Source: Lepidodermella squamata (taxonomy: Eukaryota > Gastrotricha). From it: a stretch of 64,000 bases of DNA. The position numbers were made by a program, and so were the translations under genes. The notes under the pieces were generated by a model that worked only from the letters and a program-made list of their open reading frames with translations, was not told where the DNA came from and made no database searches. Below are positions 32,940-48,490 of this stretch, piece by piece. Numbering within the stretch: the stretch's first letter is position 1; every line of letters begins with the position of its first letter. Location: positions 4,464,001 through 4,528,000 of the forward strand of contig JBLDXI010000013.1 of the NCBI GenBank assembly GCA_047495785.1, read 5' to 3'.

Positions 32940-35900
32940 ATGGAAGAACCTTCGTCTAGCTTACCTACAGAACTCAACTTCTTGCTAAGAGGCAGAGCTC
33001 CAGGGAAACGTCAGATTAAACCAGTTTCTATTGAGCAAGCTCAAGCCAGTTTGGCGTGGGTAAAAAATATTTGCGGAGACGATGACGAGGAAGAAGATGC
33101 CGATGGCGCTCCTGATATAATCTCGCCGAAAGCTGCCTCGGAAAATGGCGATGATGGCGAGACGCAGGAAGAATTAGATGAAGATGAGGCAGCGGACGAC
33201 GAAGAGGAAGAAGCTTCCTTAGGCGAAGAAGCCAGCGACGAAGAAGAAGACAGAGGCGAACATTCTGCAGACGAAGAGGAATCTGTTGATGAAGTTGGAC
33301 CGGAAGATCTTTCTGAAGACAATCCTGTTGAATCAGAGCTAACAGTTGATCAGAAGCCTCTTAAACTTGTTGTGAAGCGCGCTGTTCAAGTTGCCACGGT
33401 TGAAGAGCAGCACGAAGATGAACCTGAACAGGTTCCAGCTGGCCTAGGTTTCTTGCTTAAAACTCGCGCACCTGGCAAACGCAAGATCAAACCAGTCTCT
33501 GCCGAGAAAGCTGCAATCCTCGCCGAACTCGGTGGTAGTGATGATGACGACGAAGACTTCCAATGCGCGGCTGACCCTCATGAAAACGACGACAATAGTA
33601 ACACATCAGCCGCTAGCGAAGACAGCGATGATAGTGACTACTCTCCTGCCAAGAAGAAAACCAACAAGAAGAATGGCCACAAAAATGGTTACCATTCAGA
33701 CGATTCAGACGTTCAAATAACCAAAGAAGAACATAACTCTATCCATATTGATCTCGATTCATTCGATAATTCATCATCAGTGTCATCGAAACCTCAAGAA
33801 TTGCCATCTGGTAGTGGTCCGAAGGTCGAAACACTAGTTTGTTTAGTTTGCCTGAAAGAAAATAACGATAATCCCGATAACGAGCTGGTTCAATGTGATG
33901 GCTGTGGTATAGCCTGTCATGTTTTATGTTATGGTATAAGCAAAATCAAACTATTCGCTACTGATCTTTAATTCATTTGTTTCTCTATAGGAATCGGCGA
34001 ACTGAGTGATCTAGGCATGGATGACGGCAGATCCACGCCGCTTTCTACAGCTTCGACTGAGCCGTGGTTTTGCGACTCATGTCGTGCCAGTTCTCAGAAA
34101 GTTTCTTGTCAGCTATGCCCAAACGAGGGCGGAGCTTTCAAGCAAACAGATTCAGGCCACTGGGTACATCTAATTTGTGCCCTTTACACCGGCTGCAGCT
34201 TCGGCGAAGTCGGTGGTCTATCACGTGTCAATGTTAACACTATCAAACAGAAACAATGGGGCTCTCGGGTTTGCTCATTATGTCCGGATCCTCAGTTTGC
34301 TAGCACAGGTTCGTCGTCGAATATTTTCCACTGTCTTGTTTGTTTATTTAAAATTTTCAACAGGAGTTTGTATCTCATGTGATGCTGGAATGTGTCGAAT
34401 GGTTTTCCACGTAACGTGTGCTCAACGTGAGGGCCTATTAGCCGAAGCTCCAGTGGCCGTAGCAGCTTCAGTACTCACATCAGCAATGCATTCTCCGATG
34501 GCGAAAATGCCAAAAGCGCATAGAAATGATTATTCGTCGGACGAGGAGGAAAAAAAGCAGCGCAAGCGGCAAGCGGCTGCTACCGAAGCAGCTGATCCGT
34601 TTTACGCATGTTGTAAACGGCATTCAAATCCGGAGGCCACAAAGAAAAACAGACGAAATTGTTTGGCTGCTTTTCGGATTTGCAATACGTTCAAGCAAGA
34701 CGATCGATGGGAATTAGGTAACATTAATTAGCCGTTTTTTCGATTATATTTTTATTATGTGCAACAATTCCCAAGTCATAATTACATCCTCATTTACGGA
34801 CATTTGGTCCGACTTGAGTTGGTCTGCCTAGACAAACTAATCCTCTCAATTTATTGAGCTGATTGATCACCTCTTCCAAATTTTTCAGTATTTTAGCGTG
34901 GTCATTTCGCCTATGTCCATTGAAATCTTGTATCAGTTGGCTTTCGCGCCTCTCCGCCAATATCCGAGTACAATTACCAGTGTTCCCTCTAAGGTGTAGG
35001 CTTATTTGTTGAAGCAAGTATTACCGAAAATCTTGGTTGTCAACTAGCTATGCTTAAATGTCAAGCATGCTTAAAAAAAATCGCGCTCGCTCGTAGTTTT
35101 TATTTATACTTCATCTCAATCGCTTCATATCGTTCGTGTTGCGACGTAAGGAACCGCCAGTGCTAGCGCATATTTCTATATATCATTAGACCACTTCATA
35201 GCGGTTGTTTACAACTGCGGGGCGGTTGCATCCCAAATTACTATCTTCAGTTCACAGGGGCTATAAAATTGCCATTAGCAGCGGTCTTGCATTCTCAGCG
35301 ATTCTTGACCCTTGAAGAGAGTAACTCAGCTTCTTCGCCTATAAACTTTTCTCACTCAAATGTTTCTCATGCTTTTCATGAATTCTTCGATCGAAGATTC
35401 TACGGGTAGCAAAAACGAGTGACCACGACCTGGTGCCGTACATTTATCTTTATTTTAAGGCAGCAAAATGAGCTAAGGAAATTAAACCAATATAGTAATT
35501 CATCACACACTGAGTTCCAGCAGGACGGGCGATAACAGGTAACAGGTTGAATAGTAGCCAGCACTCAGCAATAATTTAGAGCGACCTTTTGCCGGAATTT
35601 TGCCAATTTCCATCTCATATCTCCAATCAATGTCCAATTCCAGTAACCAATCAGTTATAACAAAATTGGCGAATTCGAGTAAATTTTGAAGTAAAAAAAT
35701 CCTATCGAAAATTCAGAATTTAAAATGTGATGCAGCAGTTGATAGAATGCAGAGAAATACCTAACTGCAGTCGATAGATGTTGAGATCGAGAGTTTGAAG
35801 GATAACGTGATTAGTACCCATTGTAATCCACTGGGTAATTAAATTGCAAGTGGCAGCCATCATTTGAAAAATACATGGAATGATTCGGGCAGAAGGTAAC

Positions 35901-38900
35901 TAAAATAACAAGCCACAGTTATGGAGTGGGGCCGGGTACGGGTCGGGTTCCGGTCTGACTTTGAGACCCGCCTCTAGTACTAAGCCTCTAGGCTCAAAAC
36001 CCTTAGATAACTACGGGCCGGGTCGGGTTCCCAACATTAGGCCCGTGGAACACTCTGCAATGACGCTAACAACTACGTCGCAGTGATGGTGACTTATTCT
36101 GCCTCACTTGATTTGGTTAAGCTGTTTCCTAAACATAAAAGCATTTCCCTATCTATTTTAGACTGATTAAATGTTAAATACTAACATTCAGCGCAAATAC
36201 TGTGCTTTGATTTAGCTTTGCCAAGCAGAAAAAATCGTACTATTACTCGAGAGAAAAGGTGAAAGATCCACTCATAACCTGTCCTCATCATAAGTAGATT
36301 TTCGCCTCCAGTTACTCTGAAACCCCGAGAATTATATGTGAATTCTTTAATATGTGATAAGTTTTAACTCAATAACCTGAAGGCTGATGAAACCAACAGG
36401 AAAAAAGCAACTTTCGGATTGCTCATTGAGATATCTCTATCGGCAATTGGGGGATTGCCTTATACGATACGACATATTAAGATTCTGTGTGCTGTGGGTT
36501 CCTTACATCGCAACACGAACGATATTGCTATCACAATTAAACATTCAAAAAATTGCAAGAAAATTTCGCGATTCATCTCCTCCTCCTCGCCTTCGTCATC
36601 CTCAGAAATCATTTCAAAAGGTTCAGCCTATTGTGGAGAGTCATTTTCGTCGACATACGCTGCCATCTTCCCCAACTTCTCAGTCATTTGGCGACGCTTT
36701 TTAACACTGCGCTAAATTGCGTACGCCGACTTGACTGGCCCTACTATTTTTTCCAGGGATATAGAAGGGTGGCAAAATCAGAGCCTGCTTCAATCGCTGC
36801 CAATCAGCGAGAAATTCGGGGCGTGATGATTCAAAATTGTTGAACAATACTTCGCATGAATCTCCAATCTCCTCCGTAGCGTCGTTGCCAAATTGGCCTC
36901 TGGAAGTACGCGGAAAATGTTGACTTCGCATTTTATAAATGATAAAGATTATACCGATCCTCGGCGCTGAAGACAAGCTGAGGATCGGAAAAGCAAAAAT
37001 TCAAACGAAATTCTTCATCGGGAAAGCGACGGTCAAGTTCTTCAGCCAACACTGAACACATCTTGCTGAGGTTAAGTCGAATTGAAATATTTTCAGATTC
37101 CGCCAATGAATCGTTAACTTTACCGACTGCGTCTTCAAACTTCAAACCACTTTTCCTGGGTCGAATTAAGGGCAACGAAATTGCGCACGCGCTTGACTTG
37201 CATTGAGCCGAAATGGGGTCCAGTTCCGATTTTCGCAGAAACCTGTAAAGCTCGCCTATTTCTTCCAACAGAGAGCCAAGGAGACGTCGGCGCAAATTGA
37301 ATTTAGCATCTTTCATCTTTTTCGAAATGCCTTTCACTAATTTGTCGTTTGACCTCGTTGCCTCTTCTTCAAAGTATATAACCAAAAGATTGTACTGGCG
37401 AGTGATCGAATTGATAGCATCGCTTCTGGAGAGCCAACGAATAGCATGAATGCCCTTTACAGCAAAGTAATCTTCTTCCAATAGCTTGCCAAGCTTGGAA
37501 AACCGCTGTTTGCGATCGGCAGATTTAGAAAAATAGTTGTAAATAGGTTTGACTGTCGGTTCCAGCTGTTTGAAAACCTTGCAGCTCTTCTTGTTCAATG
37601 CGTCGTTCACACCTAAATGTGGGCGACGCAATGTTGATATTGAAGGACACTTTTTCTTCAACAAAACTTTCGCACAACCAATGCAGCCACGCATGACCGA
37701 AGCTCCGTCAGTCACTAGCTGAACATAATTACGTAAATCGATTCCGCAGCTAGTCAGAGCATCACAAATTTTCTTGACTATTGCGTTCGCTATCGCACCA
37801 CCGGAAACATCAATCGGCTGGAAAAACATGGTTCGCCCCGGAATTCGAATGTAAAGAACTAGGCACTTTGTTATCGAAACATCAGTCGATTCATCGGCGA
37901 TGATGGTATAACAGGTGGCTTTCTTGACACCTGTCAACTGTCTCGCGTCGTAAAACTTTTTTAATCGCGAACAAAAATTCCCAGGCATAGTTTTTGCCCC
38001 TGTGGGACGAAGTTAGAATAACACGCAAGACGACGACTAAGTTCGCCAACGACTGCCACTTCAACAGAGAAACATTTTCCAGCGCAAGCCAATACCGGGC
38101 GTTCGCATAATAATACTCTTCTAAAAATAGCTTAGCTACTTTTTGCATTCATTTGAGCTTTTTTGTAGCTATTTTTAGCTCACCCAGAGTATTATTACGC
38201 GAACGCCCTGTAGACCAACATTAAGATTCTTTTGTCGGATGACTTATTTTTGCTCGTGCTTGGCTGATCTTCGACAGCCAGTGTGCTAGGCGTCGATTCC
38301 GCGGTTCTTTTCTTTGGCGGCGGCGAGGCGAACAATTCGTCAAGCTTAGCCTGACGCTTTTGAGGAGGAGGCGTCATTGTATTGAAAATATTCTCAATTT
38401 CTTCTATTTTCGAAAAAATTCAAAAATTATGAAAATTCCAGTAAATAAATTTAAAACCAGCTTCGCGTTTTGAAATGATCAAAATTTAGTTACTAATTTG
38501 AAAAAGTGAATGAACACCAGCTTTGTGTACACGTGCCTCAGATAAGCGTGCCAAAACTTGAAAAATCTTGATTTTTCATTTTTCTTATTTGCCAAGGCCC
38601 TTTTCTTATTTGTCCGCGGTATTTTCTTATTTGTCCATTACTTGTCTCCAAGGCTTAGCGGGGACACTGACAATAACCTGCTTTATGCACTCCTTTGAAT
38701 CCATTATATACTACTGTCTCTAGTTTCGAACAAGGAAGAAGGTAAAGCTTATGGGCTTTATAATCGTTCGAGTTTTCTCCGAAATCTTTTCGCCCTCGAT
38801 AAATCAAAGGAGTTTCGACTAGGCCCTCAAACCCGTAAATCGCTATAAATCCGAACTTTTTTCCATAACGTGTTTAGGCGGCTCGTTATTTTAGCTAGGA

Positions 38901-41121
38901 AATTAGATGGCTTGTTCATTGTCTCTTTATCAGTTTTAAACATTCCCGCTTGTTCATCGGTCGATGTATAATCTCAAACTCGCAGATCCAAGTCATAGGG
39001 TCAGGTTTTGATCTGGGATGGAAATGATAGCAAAATAACAAAGTTCTTAGTGAATTTTATTACTTCATCAAGTTATCATTCCACAAGTCACGCACTCCCA
39101 AGGCCTTCACATCTTCCCGTGCGAAATAAGTGATCATGTGATTCTGGGTCGTTTGCGACGGGCTTGAGAAACATTCCCAAGTTACCGTCTTTTAATTTGA
39201 TGAGGTTACCGACAACCTCATCCAACTTATTATTGATTGTAGTGTGGCCCTTTTTAACCTCCTTCAGCCCATGTGCTTTGGCTTCCTCCGCAAATTTCTT
39301 GTCTGTCGTATTGAACAGCTTTCGCGTCAGATTTGGCAGGAGACTCCACCTCTTTGCCGTTTTTTTTCTCAGAGCTTCACCAGCTTCTTCTTCCTCAGCA
39401 TACACTGCTACAACAGCCTGTAAGATACAAAAATTGGTTAAAATGCCATTTAATAATGTTATGCTGTAGACTAACCGCTAGAAATACGAAAATCAGCAAT
39501 TTGTTCATTGCAGGAGAATAATAGTTGAGTCGAAATAATTCAAAATTTATACAGTTCAAAAAAATTGCGATTCATCCTTATTCATAGCCTGCTAATTGGC
39601 GAGCATCTGGGCACATTTTCGTTACTTCAAGCTCACGTGAAAGTAAAGGGTTTCTTGTTTCTTGTTAGGGAGCCACTGCACGTGAAAGGAAGTTGAAATT
39701 TGAGCAGCTGCTGGTGAATCATGAAAACAGAAAGTTTTAAACAAATTTCTTTTTACTCCAGTAATATATAAAAAAATTCAGACGATTTTCCCCCCTAAAA
39801 TTGGAAACGTTTGAATAATCACTAAACGTGCTTGTTTTTCTTACAATTTAAATGAAACTTGATTCTAACGTTTCTGTCCGATTCTTTTCCAGCTCTTGGA
39901 CGTGATCGGTACGAGCGGAAGTTGGTCGGAGCTCGCGAGCGGTTTCTAACGCGAACTCAGCGCCAAGTTGCCTCCTTCCAGTCGTCAGTCTCAACAGCAC
40001 TAACCTACCAGTCGCGGCCGTTGACGTCGTGCCCAGGCGCCGTGAAGCGCGCCCTGCTCAAGGCGAAACTCGGCGGCGTCGAGGAGGAGCAGTTTGTCAT
40101 GTCGCCATCGCACAACTCGAACAGCGCAGCAGCCTCCGCCTCCCACTACGCCCCGCTCTCGTTCACCGCCCGATTCTGCCAGTATTACGAGGCGAGAAAT
40201 CGAAGAATCGACGAACTACGCCTGCTGGCCTCGACATCTAACAGCCAGCAACGCGAGGCAACTCGGGAAGAGAACGAGTTGAAAAAGACGTATGAAGTGT
40301 TGTTTCAGAGCGTTCGCCGGCATCGCGATCAGGGCGATAGAAATTGCCAGGAACTCGCTGAAATCTACGCGAATGTCGTAGATTTCCTGAAAAAATTCTA
40401 CCCCGACGACGAGTCTATCAGCGAATACTCACTGCCAGACGATCTTAAAGCGCCAGTCTCGGATAAGAAACAATTCGAGACTGAATTGAAAGAAACAGCG
40501 GGTATTTCGATGTTTGAATGTGCGGTTTGTAAGCAGACCCGCGAGCAGCATATGCTAATGGCGTGTGGGACTTGCGACCGCAAATTTCACTGCTTCTGCT
40601 TGGACCCTCCCCTATCTCAGCCTTGGACAACGGGACCAGGTAAAGGCTCGAAGCGGAATTCGGCTGGGAAATGGGCGTGGGAGTGCTATTTTTGTTGCCC
40701 GTCCTCGAGTGATAACGACGTTGTGAGGAAGGACGTGGATGTCGATGCGCCGAGGCAGTTGCGGCGAGATATCAAAGCGCCGCAGCGTTTTATCGCATTT
40801 TCCGAAAATCCAGGCCCGCAATCTGACTCGAAACTGCCGAAACCGGTCGAAGAAACTCGGAAAGTCGAGGAAAAACCTGCGGCGAAGGGGCGAAATGTGT
40901 GCTACACGCACCGGGGCGGCAAAAGGGGCGGCCGAGGCGGTAGTGGAAAGGGTCAGAAACGAGGTCAGAAAAGTGTTGAAAATGCGGGCGACGATGGCCC
41001 GCTTGCGAAAAAGCAGTCAGTGCCTGAAATTCCGCCGATTTCTGTCGCGATTCTGTCAAAATCTCCGACTAAGCCCGCCGATCCGAAGGTCTACGATTTT
41101 TCGTCCGAGTCCAATGAGTGA
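32940..41121 (+). CDS. PHF14: PHD finger protein 14
   Basis: Four exons: 32940-33933, 33991-34308, 34364-34717 and 39893-41121. Phases agree, giving 964 aa. The N-terminal third is acidic and carries two copies of an xFLLxxRAPGKRxIKPVSxE motif (about residues 12-33 and 169-190). Then comes the PHD/zinc-knuckle/extended PHD block: [72 protein letters not shown] coiled segment (RARF-type, [12 protein letters not shown]) and a last PHD ([32 protein letters not shown], about 764-825) follow, then a basic Gly-rich tail. PHF14 is a nuclear histone-H3 reader. The last intron (34718-39892, 5.2 kb) contains a hAT relic and a nested secreted-protein gene on the other strand. A fourth PHD seen in vertebrates was not found. 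Confidence 0.93.
34718..36900. other. PHF14 last intron, 5' part, nothing confident
   Basis: AT-rich. A 75-codon minus-strand frame at 34790-35017 has a coiled-coil-like segment ([17 protein letters not shown]) but no family match. A CGGGTCGGGTTCC phrase is repeated at about 35947 and 36019. Frames at 36387-36843 overlap each other and show no domain. Confidence 0.35.
36930..38380 (-). pseudogene. hAT-family transposase relic
   Basis: The long minus-strand frame 37988-36933 reads [23 protein letters not shown], then [20 protein letters not shown], a [10 protein letters not shown] block and a C-terminal ELDRRF..FCFSDP region. These are the DEsTD and DGAsvM signatures of hAT transposases of the ZNF862/KIAA1586-like group. 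The expected Cys-x2-His...Leu after DGA reads RRPHLGVND, so a zinc-like motif is lost. Upstream, a Pro/Lys-rich start ([24 protein letters not shown]) at 38377 is cut from the rest by a hairpin element and frameshifts. It is dead, inside the PHF14 intron. Confidence 0.8.
38097..38215. mobile_element. Hairpin MITE inserted in the hAT relic
   Basis: About 118 bp, almost fully palindromic. It starts GGGCGTTCGCATAATAATAC and ends with the inverse containing ATTATTACGCGAACGCCC. Inner AAAATAGCT / AGCTATTTTTAG pairs continue the stem. It separates the first part of the hAT frame from the main part, so it inserted later. Confidence 0.75.
39088..39508 (-). CDS. Small secreted charged protein, MNKLLI family (120 aa)
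   Basis: Two exons on the minus strand: 39508-39476 (11 codons) and 39417-39088, joined in phase 0. The signal peptide is [11 protein letters not shown] plus AVVAVYA, with likely cleavage after VYA. The mature protein begins EEEEAGEAL and is highly charged (Lys/Glu-rich, no Cys except one near the end). It includes a [24 protein letters not shown] region suited to an amphipathic helix. No known domain. Start context, exon split and signal sequence match the 47.5-kb paralogue. Upstream, two CACGTG sites (39634-39639, 39679-39684) and a TTAGCAGGCTAT block match that paralogue's promoter. It is nested antisense in the last PHF14 intron. Function unknown; extracellular or secretory-route localisation is inferred from the signal peptide only. 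Confidence 0.75.
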
Positions 41122-42361
41122 AAAATGTTTGCTGTCATTTGAATGAAACGCAACGTGGAAAATTGGTTTAAATTCAAATTAAATTCAATGTTTTTCAACT
41201 GGGCCTTGGCTGAATTTTCGAATTTTTCTCGTTGCGTTTCTGAATTATTTCATAAACTGCTGTAACTTGAACGACCAACAAAAACTGGAAAATCATTATG
41301 CTATGTACTTTCAATCGACTTTCATCCAAAAATTATTGCTCGTCGTTTTCTTTCTCTCTGCGAGAAAGTCCGCAAAATATGCTGGCCATCTCTCTTGCTC
41401 CTGCTCTTTGCGTATTCTTATTGTTAATTCTCTATTCACGGTGAATGTATGTAAAATTCGTGTGATACTTGCCTTTTATTGTTCAGCTGAAAGATTGTAT
41501 TGTTACCTGCAACTCGATGATGCTAATAACTGCGCTAGTAATGATTTAAAAGCTGACCAAACAATGTCAAATGTCTTTTACGCAATTTTATACCTATCGA
41601 TATACGCAATTCTGTCGTGTATTAAAACAAAGCTTGATTAATTATTAACACAGTTTGATCGGTTTATTGCTCGGGGAATTCGATTGATCACAAAATTTAG
41701 CGGGGCTTATTTAAAGCAACAGGCATGTTAGCATAGTGAAAATTAACTGAAAAATATCTTTTTGTTGCAAATTTTTCCATGTAGATTTTTCAATGCTATA
41801 ATATTTCCTAATTTCAGGAATTTCCTGATAAAGATGAATTCATATTCTGGGGAAATTAAGATTGGATATCCCTTTGTTGGTAGTAATTTTTTTACTCTTA
41901 AATCAAGTAACATGGGCGATTTGTATTTAAAAAATCTATGAGGTGGGCGATATAAAATTATTTCTGGGTCTTAAGAAGCCAAAAGTCAATGTTGGTTTTG
42001 ATTTTGGGTTCTAATTTTAGCACAACAAAATTTTGACGATTTCATTTGCCTAGAATATACTGGATTTCAATGATTAATTGTGATATAAGAATGAATTTCC
42101 ATATAATTTTTCGTGATTTTAGTGTAAGGTGTGAGAACAGTGTTAGAAACCATTTTTTATTAATTTTGGGTTATTCGCCAAGCTTAGAAATTCGATCCCG
42201 TCAAACGACAATTTGTTAGCCCATGGTTATATTTTGCTTAAATTCTCAATTATTTTTCCTTAAACATGTGTAACGATTGGTTTGGATTTTTTCACATTTT
42301 TAATTCGGGTTTTTATAAAAACTTAATTTTTAATTTTAGTCACATTTTATCTTGATAAATA
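41122..42361. other. Intergenic between PHF14 and PSMC1
   Basis: About 1.2 kb, AT-rich. The frame at 41267-41641 has no domain or splice support. TTTTTAATTTTAG at about 42329-42341 lies 20 nt before the PSMC1 ATG and could be a cis or trans acceptor. Confidence 0.4.
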
Positions 42362-45709
<3,348 letters not shown>

Positions 45710-47539
45710 AAGACGGCGAATTCCGATGCGCGAATGAATAGCTCAAAGCTGTTATTATTCCGGATTCCGAACATTTATTACTATTGTACTACTCCTATGC
45801 GTTCTTTATCTCTCTTTATCAGCCACCACGTAGCTCTAAAAAATACAACTTGTGTTATGACAATTTAGACGTTGTGCGATGTGCTGAAATATGCGTGTCG
45901 GCTTCGATTTTCTCATTAAAATGGGAAGTAAAAACAAATGATGGTTCGACAGAAGAATTTGATCACAGATTTCACAAGAAATAAAGCGGAACTCTAAAAC
46001 AAATGTTTTCCTTTTCATTTTAGGTGTATTTAATTTAATATATAATGTGAATGCATGGCTTGCCAAACGGTAATGGATCAAGACTAAAATAATTTGGTAA
46101 TATAAGCTCATTTTTGCGACGTGTTTGGGTCTAGGTAAATGGCTTATTTTTGGAGGCATTTTTTGAGTGTAGCGCTTTCGTAGAGGCCTAATAGACCGAC
46201 GAAAATTTCAGTAATTATCACTAAATTTCCTAAAAATTTCAATTTCTAATGATGCGGAAGCCGCGAGGATGAGAAACTAGGAAGATTGGAATAAGTATAG
46301 TAAACTCAAAATATCAAGAGGTCGCGTTTGACTTGTTATTTTATTCATTTCATAATTCCACGAATCCTTTACCCAAACCAAGTGGGCTAGTTGTTATCCT
46401 TGCAGATTCAGCGCAAAAAACTGTATAACATATGTCGAAACCACGATGATAAAATTCTTTTTACCGAAATTTAATTTTTTGAATAAGGCCCTTGAATATG
46501 GGCTGTGTGAATATGGATAAAATTAAATTTCGGTAAAAAGAATTTTATCATCGTGGTTTCGACATATGTTATACAGTTTTTTGCGCTGAATCCGCTGGTG
46601 TATAAGATTCGAGGGATTTGGAGCGGTTCGAAAGGGTGAAAAGTCATGTTGAAAATAGCCATTTTTCGCGATATTTTTGATCGTGCTGGAAAATAATCCG
46701 CGAATGTAGAGCAAGACGCCGATCTGATCGCTCAAGTACATCAAGGTGATTATCTGATAACGAGATCTCCTCTCGAGCGTTCATACCTGGCGAGATCCAG
46801 CAACCTAGCAACCGTTGCTATCATAAAGAGTCGATTTCCAATTTTAATTTTAGAGCCTTACCTTTGCGTCATAGAAAAAAATCACAAGAGTAAAAGTTTC
46901 CTAACTTTTTGAGCTCTATCCGATAAAAATAGTTCCGGGCTATTCTGAGAACCTTGGTACGGTCGCTTGTCGAATTGACCTGGAATGACCCTATTTACGA
47001 TTCCTCCATGCAGTAACCAGTAGTTAGATTGAGGCTCTACAATTCCGTCGTGCATCAATGTACCGAGGATTCAAATAGGTGTGTCGAGCCGCTTTTTGTA
47101 GTGCGTGAGCACCACTTCTTGTGGCTTTGATCAGATGATTTTATTTGAATAGGGTCTTCTACTATTTTACTTCGCTTTCTGATATAACACTTTTTCCTAA
47201 ATACACAGCACAGCATTCAATCTGACGTCAACTATGATCTAACAATATCAGTGCATCGCATTTTCAGGTCTGATAACAATTTTCAGTATTGCTGGGTGAA
47301 GATTAGTGGGAATGATGTTTTCGTGTTTTTCTTACCTGCATACCTCTAGCCTTACTTCATTCATTTTGATCGATTGAACATGGCATGAAAATCTTGAGAG
47401 ATGTCGAAAATTACACCAAACCCGGTCAGAAAACCAATTTACCGCATTGACGATTTCGCAATGTTTATTTGTTAGCTCACCATCTCATTCTGAAAATTCT
47501 TCACTCCTCTAACAACGAAAAAGCATCTTCACGCGTTGA
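45710..47539. other. Intergenic between PSMC1 and the LEA-like gene
   Basis: No gene is recognised apart from the palindrome listed next. Frames at 45784-45984, 45836-46159 and 46471-46744 are AT-rich or are products of the palindrome. Confidence 0.45.
46405..46592. repeat. Perfect 74-bp inverted repeat (hairpin) with 40-nt loop
   Basis: The left arm 46405-46478 begins GATTCAGCGCAAAAAACTG. The right arm 46519-46592 is its exact reverse complement, with no mismatch over all 74 positions. The spacer 46479-46518 contains a small AAGGCCC..GGGCT stem. Sequence identity ends abruptly at both outer edges. It contains no gene. It could be a very young foldback element or the source of a long RNA hairpin. 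Confidence 0.9.
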
Positions 47540-48298
47540 TCACGCACCAACTTTCTCTTTAATTGTGGCTACGGCGGCCTTTACTTTATCGTTCGCGTTT
47601 TTAGCCTTGTTGTAAACACCTTTCACCTTGTCGACACCTTTCTTGACTTTAGCGGCGACTTCGTTCACCTTATCCGTTTCCTTTTTGATTTTCTTGCTGG
47701 CGTCCAAGAGTTTGCGATCGATCTTCGCGAATGCTTTAGCTGTGCGTTCCGATTCAACCGGTTCTTCGCCAGAGCGTTCGGCTTCTTTGGGTTTCGCAGG
47801 GATTTTCGCACCAGTCTTCTCCGCTCCTGAGGCCTTGACCTTATCGACAGTCTTTTTGACGAGATCCTTAGCAGCTGCTGCTACTCCTGAGTTCTTCACC
47901 TTCTCGACTGCCTTTTTAGCTCCATCCTTTGCTTTATTGTAGAGTTTCTTCAACCCACCGAAAAATCCGGAGCGCTCGGCCTCTTTGGGTTTGGCTGAGA
48001 TTTTCGCCTTGGTGGTTTGTTGAGGTGCTTTAACGGTAGGCTTGGTTGCGACTTTCGCTTGTTTTGTCGTTCTGTGGGCCGAGTTGCCCGGCCTATTGGG
48101 ACCTTTCGCAGGAGCCTTGTCACCGGATCGTATGTGATGGGCGGTTTGCTTGTCACGGACGATGCGAGCTCCCTCCTCCTCCTCCTCAGCGTATACAGCT
48201 ACTGCAGCCTGTTAGAAGAAGAAACATGAGAAATGCCTTTCAGGAGTGTTGTGCTAAAGGCAAACCACTAGCAAGATGACGATCAGCAATTTGTTCAT
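47540..48298 (-). CDS. Secreted Lys/Ala-rich, LEA-like protein of the MNKLLI family (233 aa)
   Basis: Two exons on the minus strand: 48298-48266 (11 codons) and 48208-47540, joined in phase 0. The signal peptide is MNKLLIVILLV plus AAVAVYA. The mature protein starts EEEEEGARIV. A basic, Thr/Pro-rich linker follows, then a Cys-free Lys/Ala/Val-rich helical region with internal repeats. AKPKEAERSG occurs at residues 83-92 and 149-158; KKAVEKVKNSG at 109-119 and KKTVDKVKASG at 129-139 are 20 residues apart; YNKAK also recurs. Composition and periodicity resemble group 3 LEA or other amphipathic-helix proteins (compare lipid-binding or desiccation proteins), but there is no exact family match. 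A TATA box and CACGTG palindrome lie upstream. Role unknown; secretion is inferred. Confidence 0.8.
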
Positions 48299-48490
48299 TG
48301 CGGGAGAGAAAAAGTCTAGTCGAACCAAGATGAAATTCTCGCAGTAGAGAAGAAAGTGAAATTTTACGAGCGATACGCCCGTCTTATATAGCCTGCTAAT
48401 CGCCAGGGACCTGTGCGATTTTCATTCACGCCGATTTCACGTGAAAGGAAAGGGAGAAAGTTTGCGTCGTAGTATAGTAGTTTCTTGCTA
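48299..48490 (-). promoter_or_regulatory. Promoter of the LEA-like secreted gene
   Basis: On the minus strand, a 12-bp palindrome TTTCACGTGAAA at 48446-48435 is followed by CGGCGTGAATGAAA, TTAGCAGGC and a TATATAAG box at 48390-48383. Next comes a leader with TTTCACTTTCTTCTCTACTGCGA, ending CCCGCA just before the ATG. The same order and spacing, with base-level similarity, occurs before the 26.2-kb gene and in part before the 39.5-kb gene. Confidence 0.65.

Noticed and set aside
34790-35017. 75-codon minus-strand frame with coiled-coil-like stretch
   Set aside because: No recognisable domain or gene context; intronic and AT-rich.
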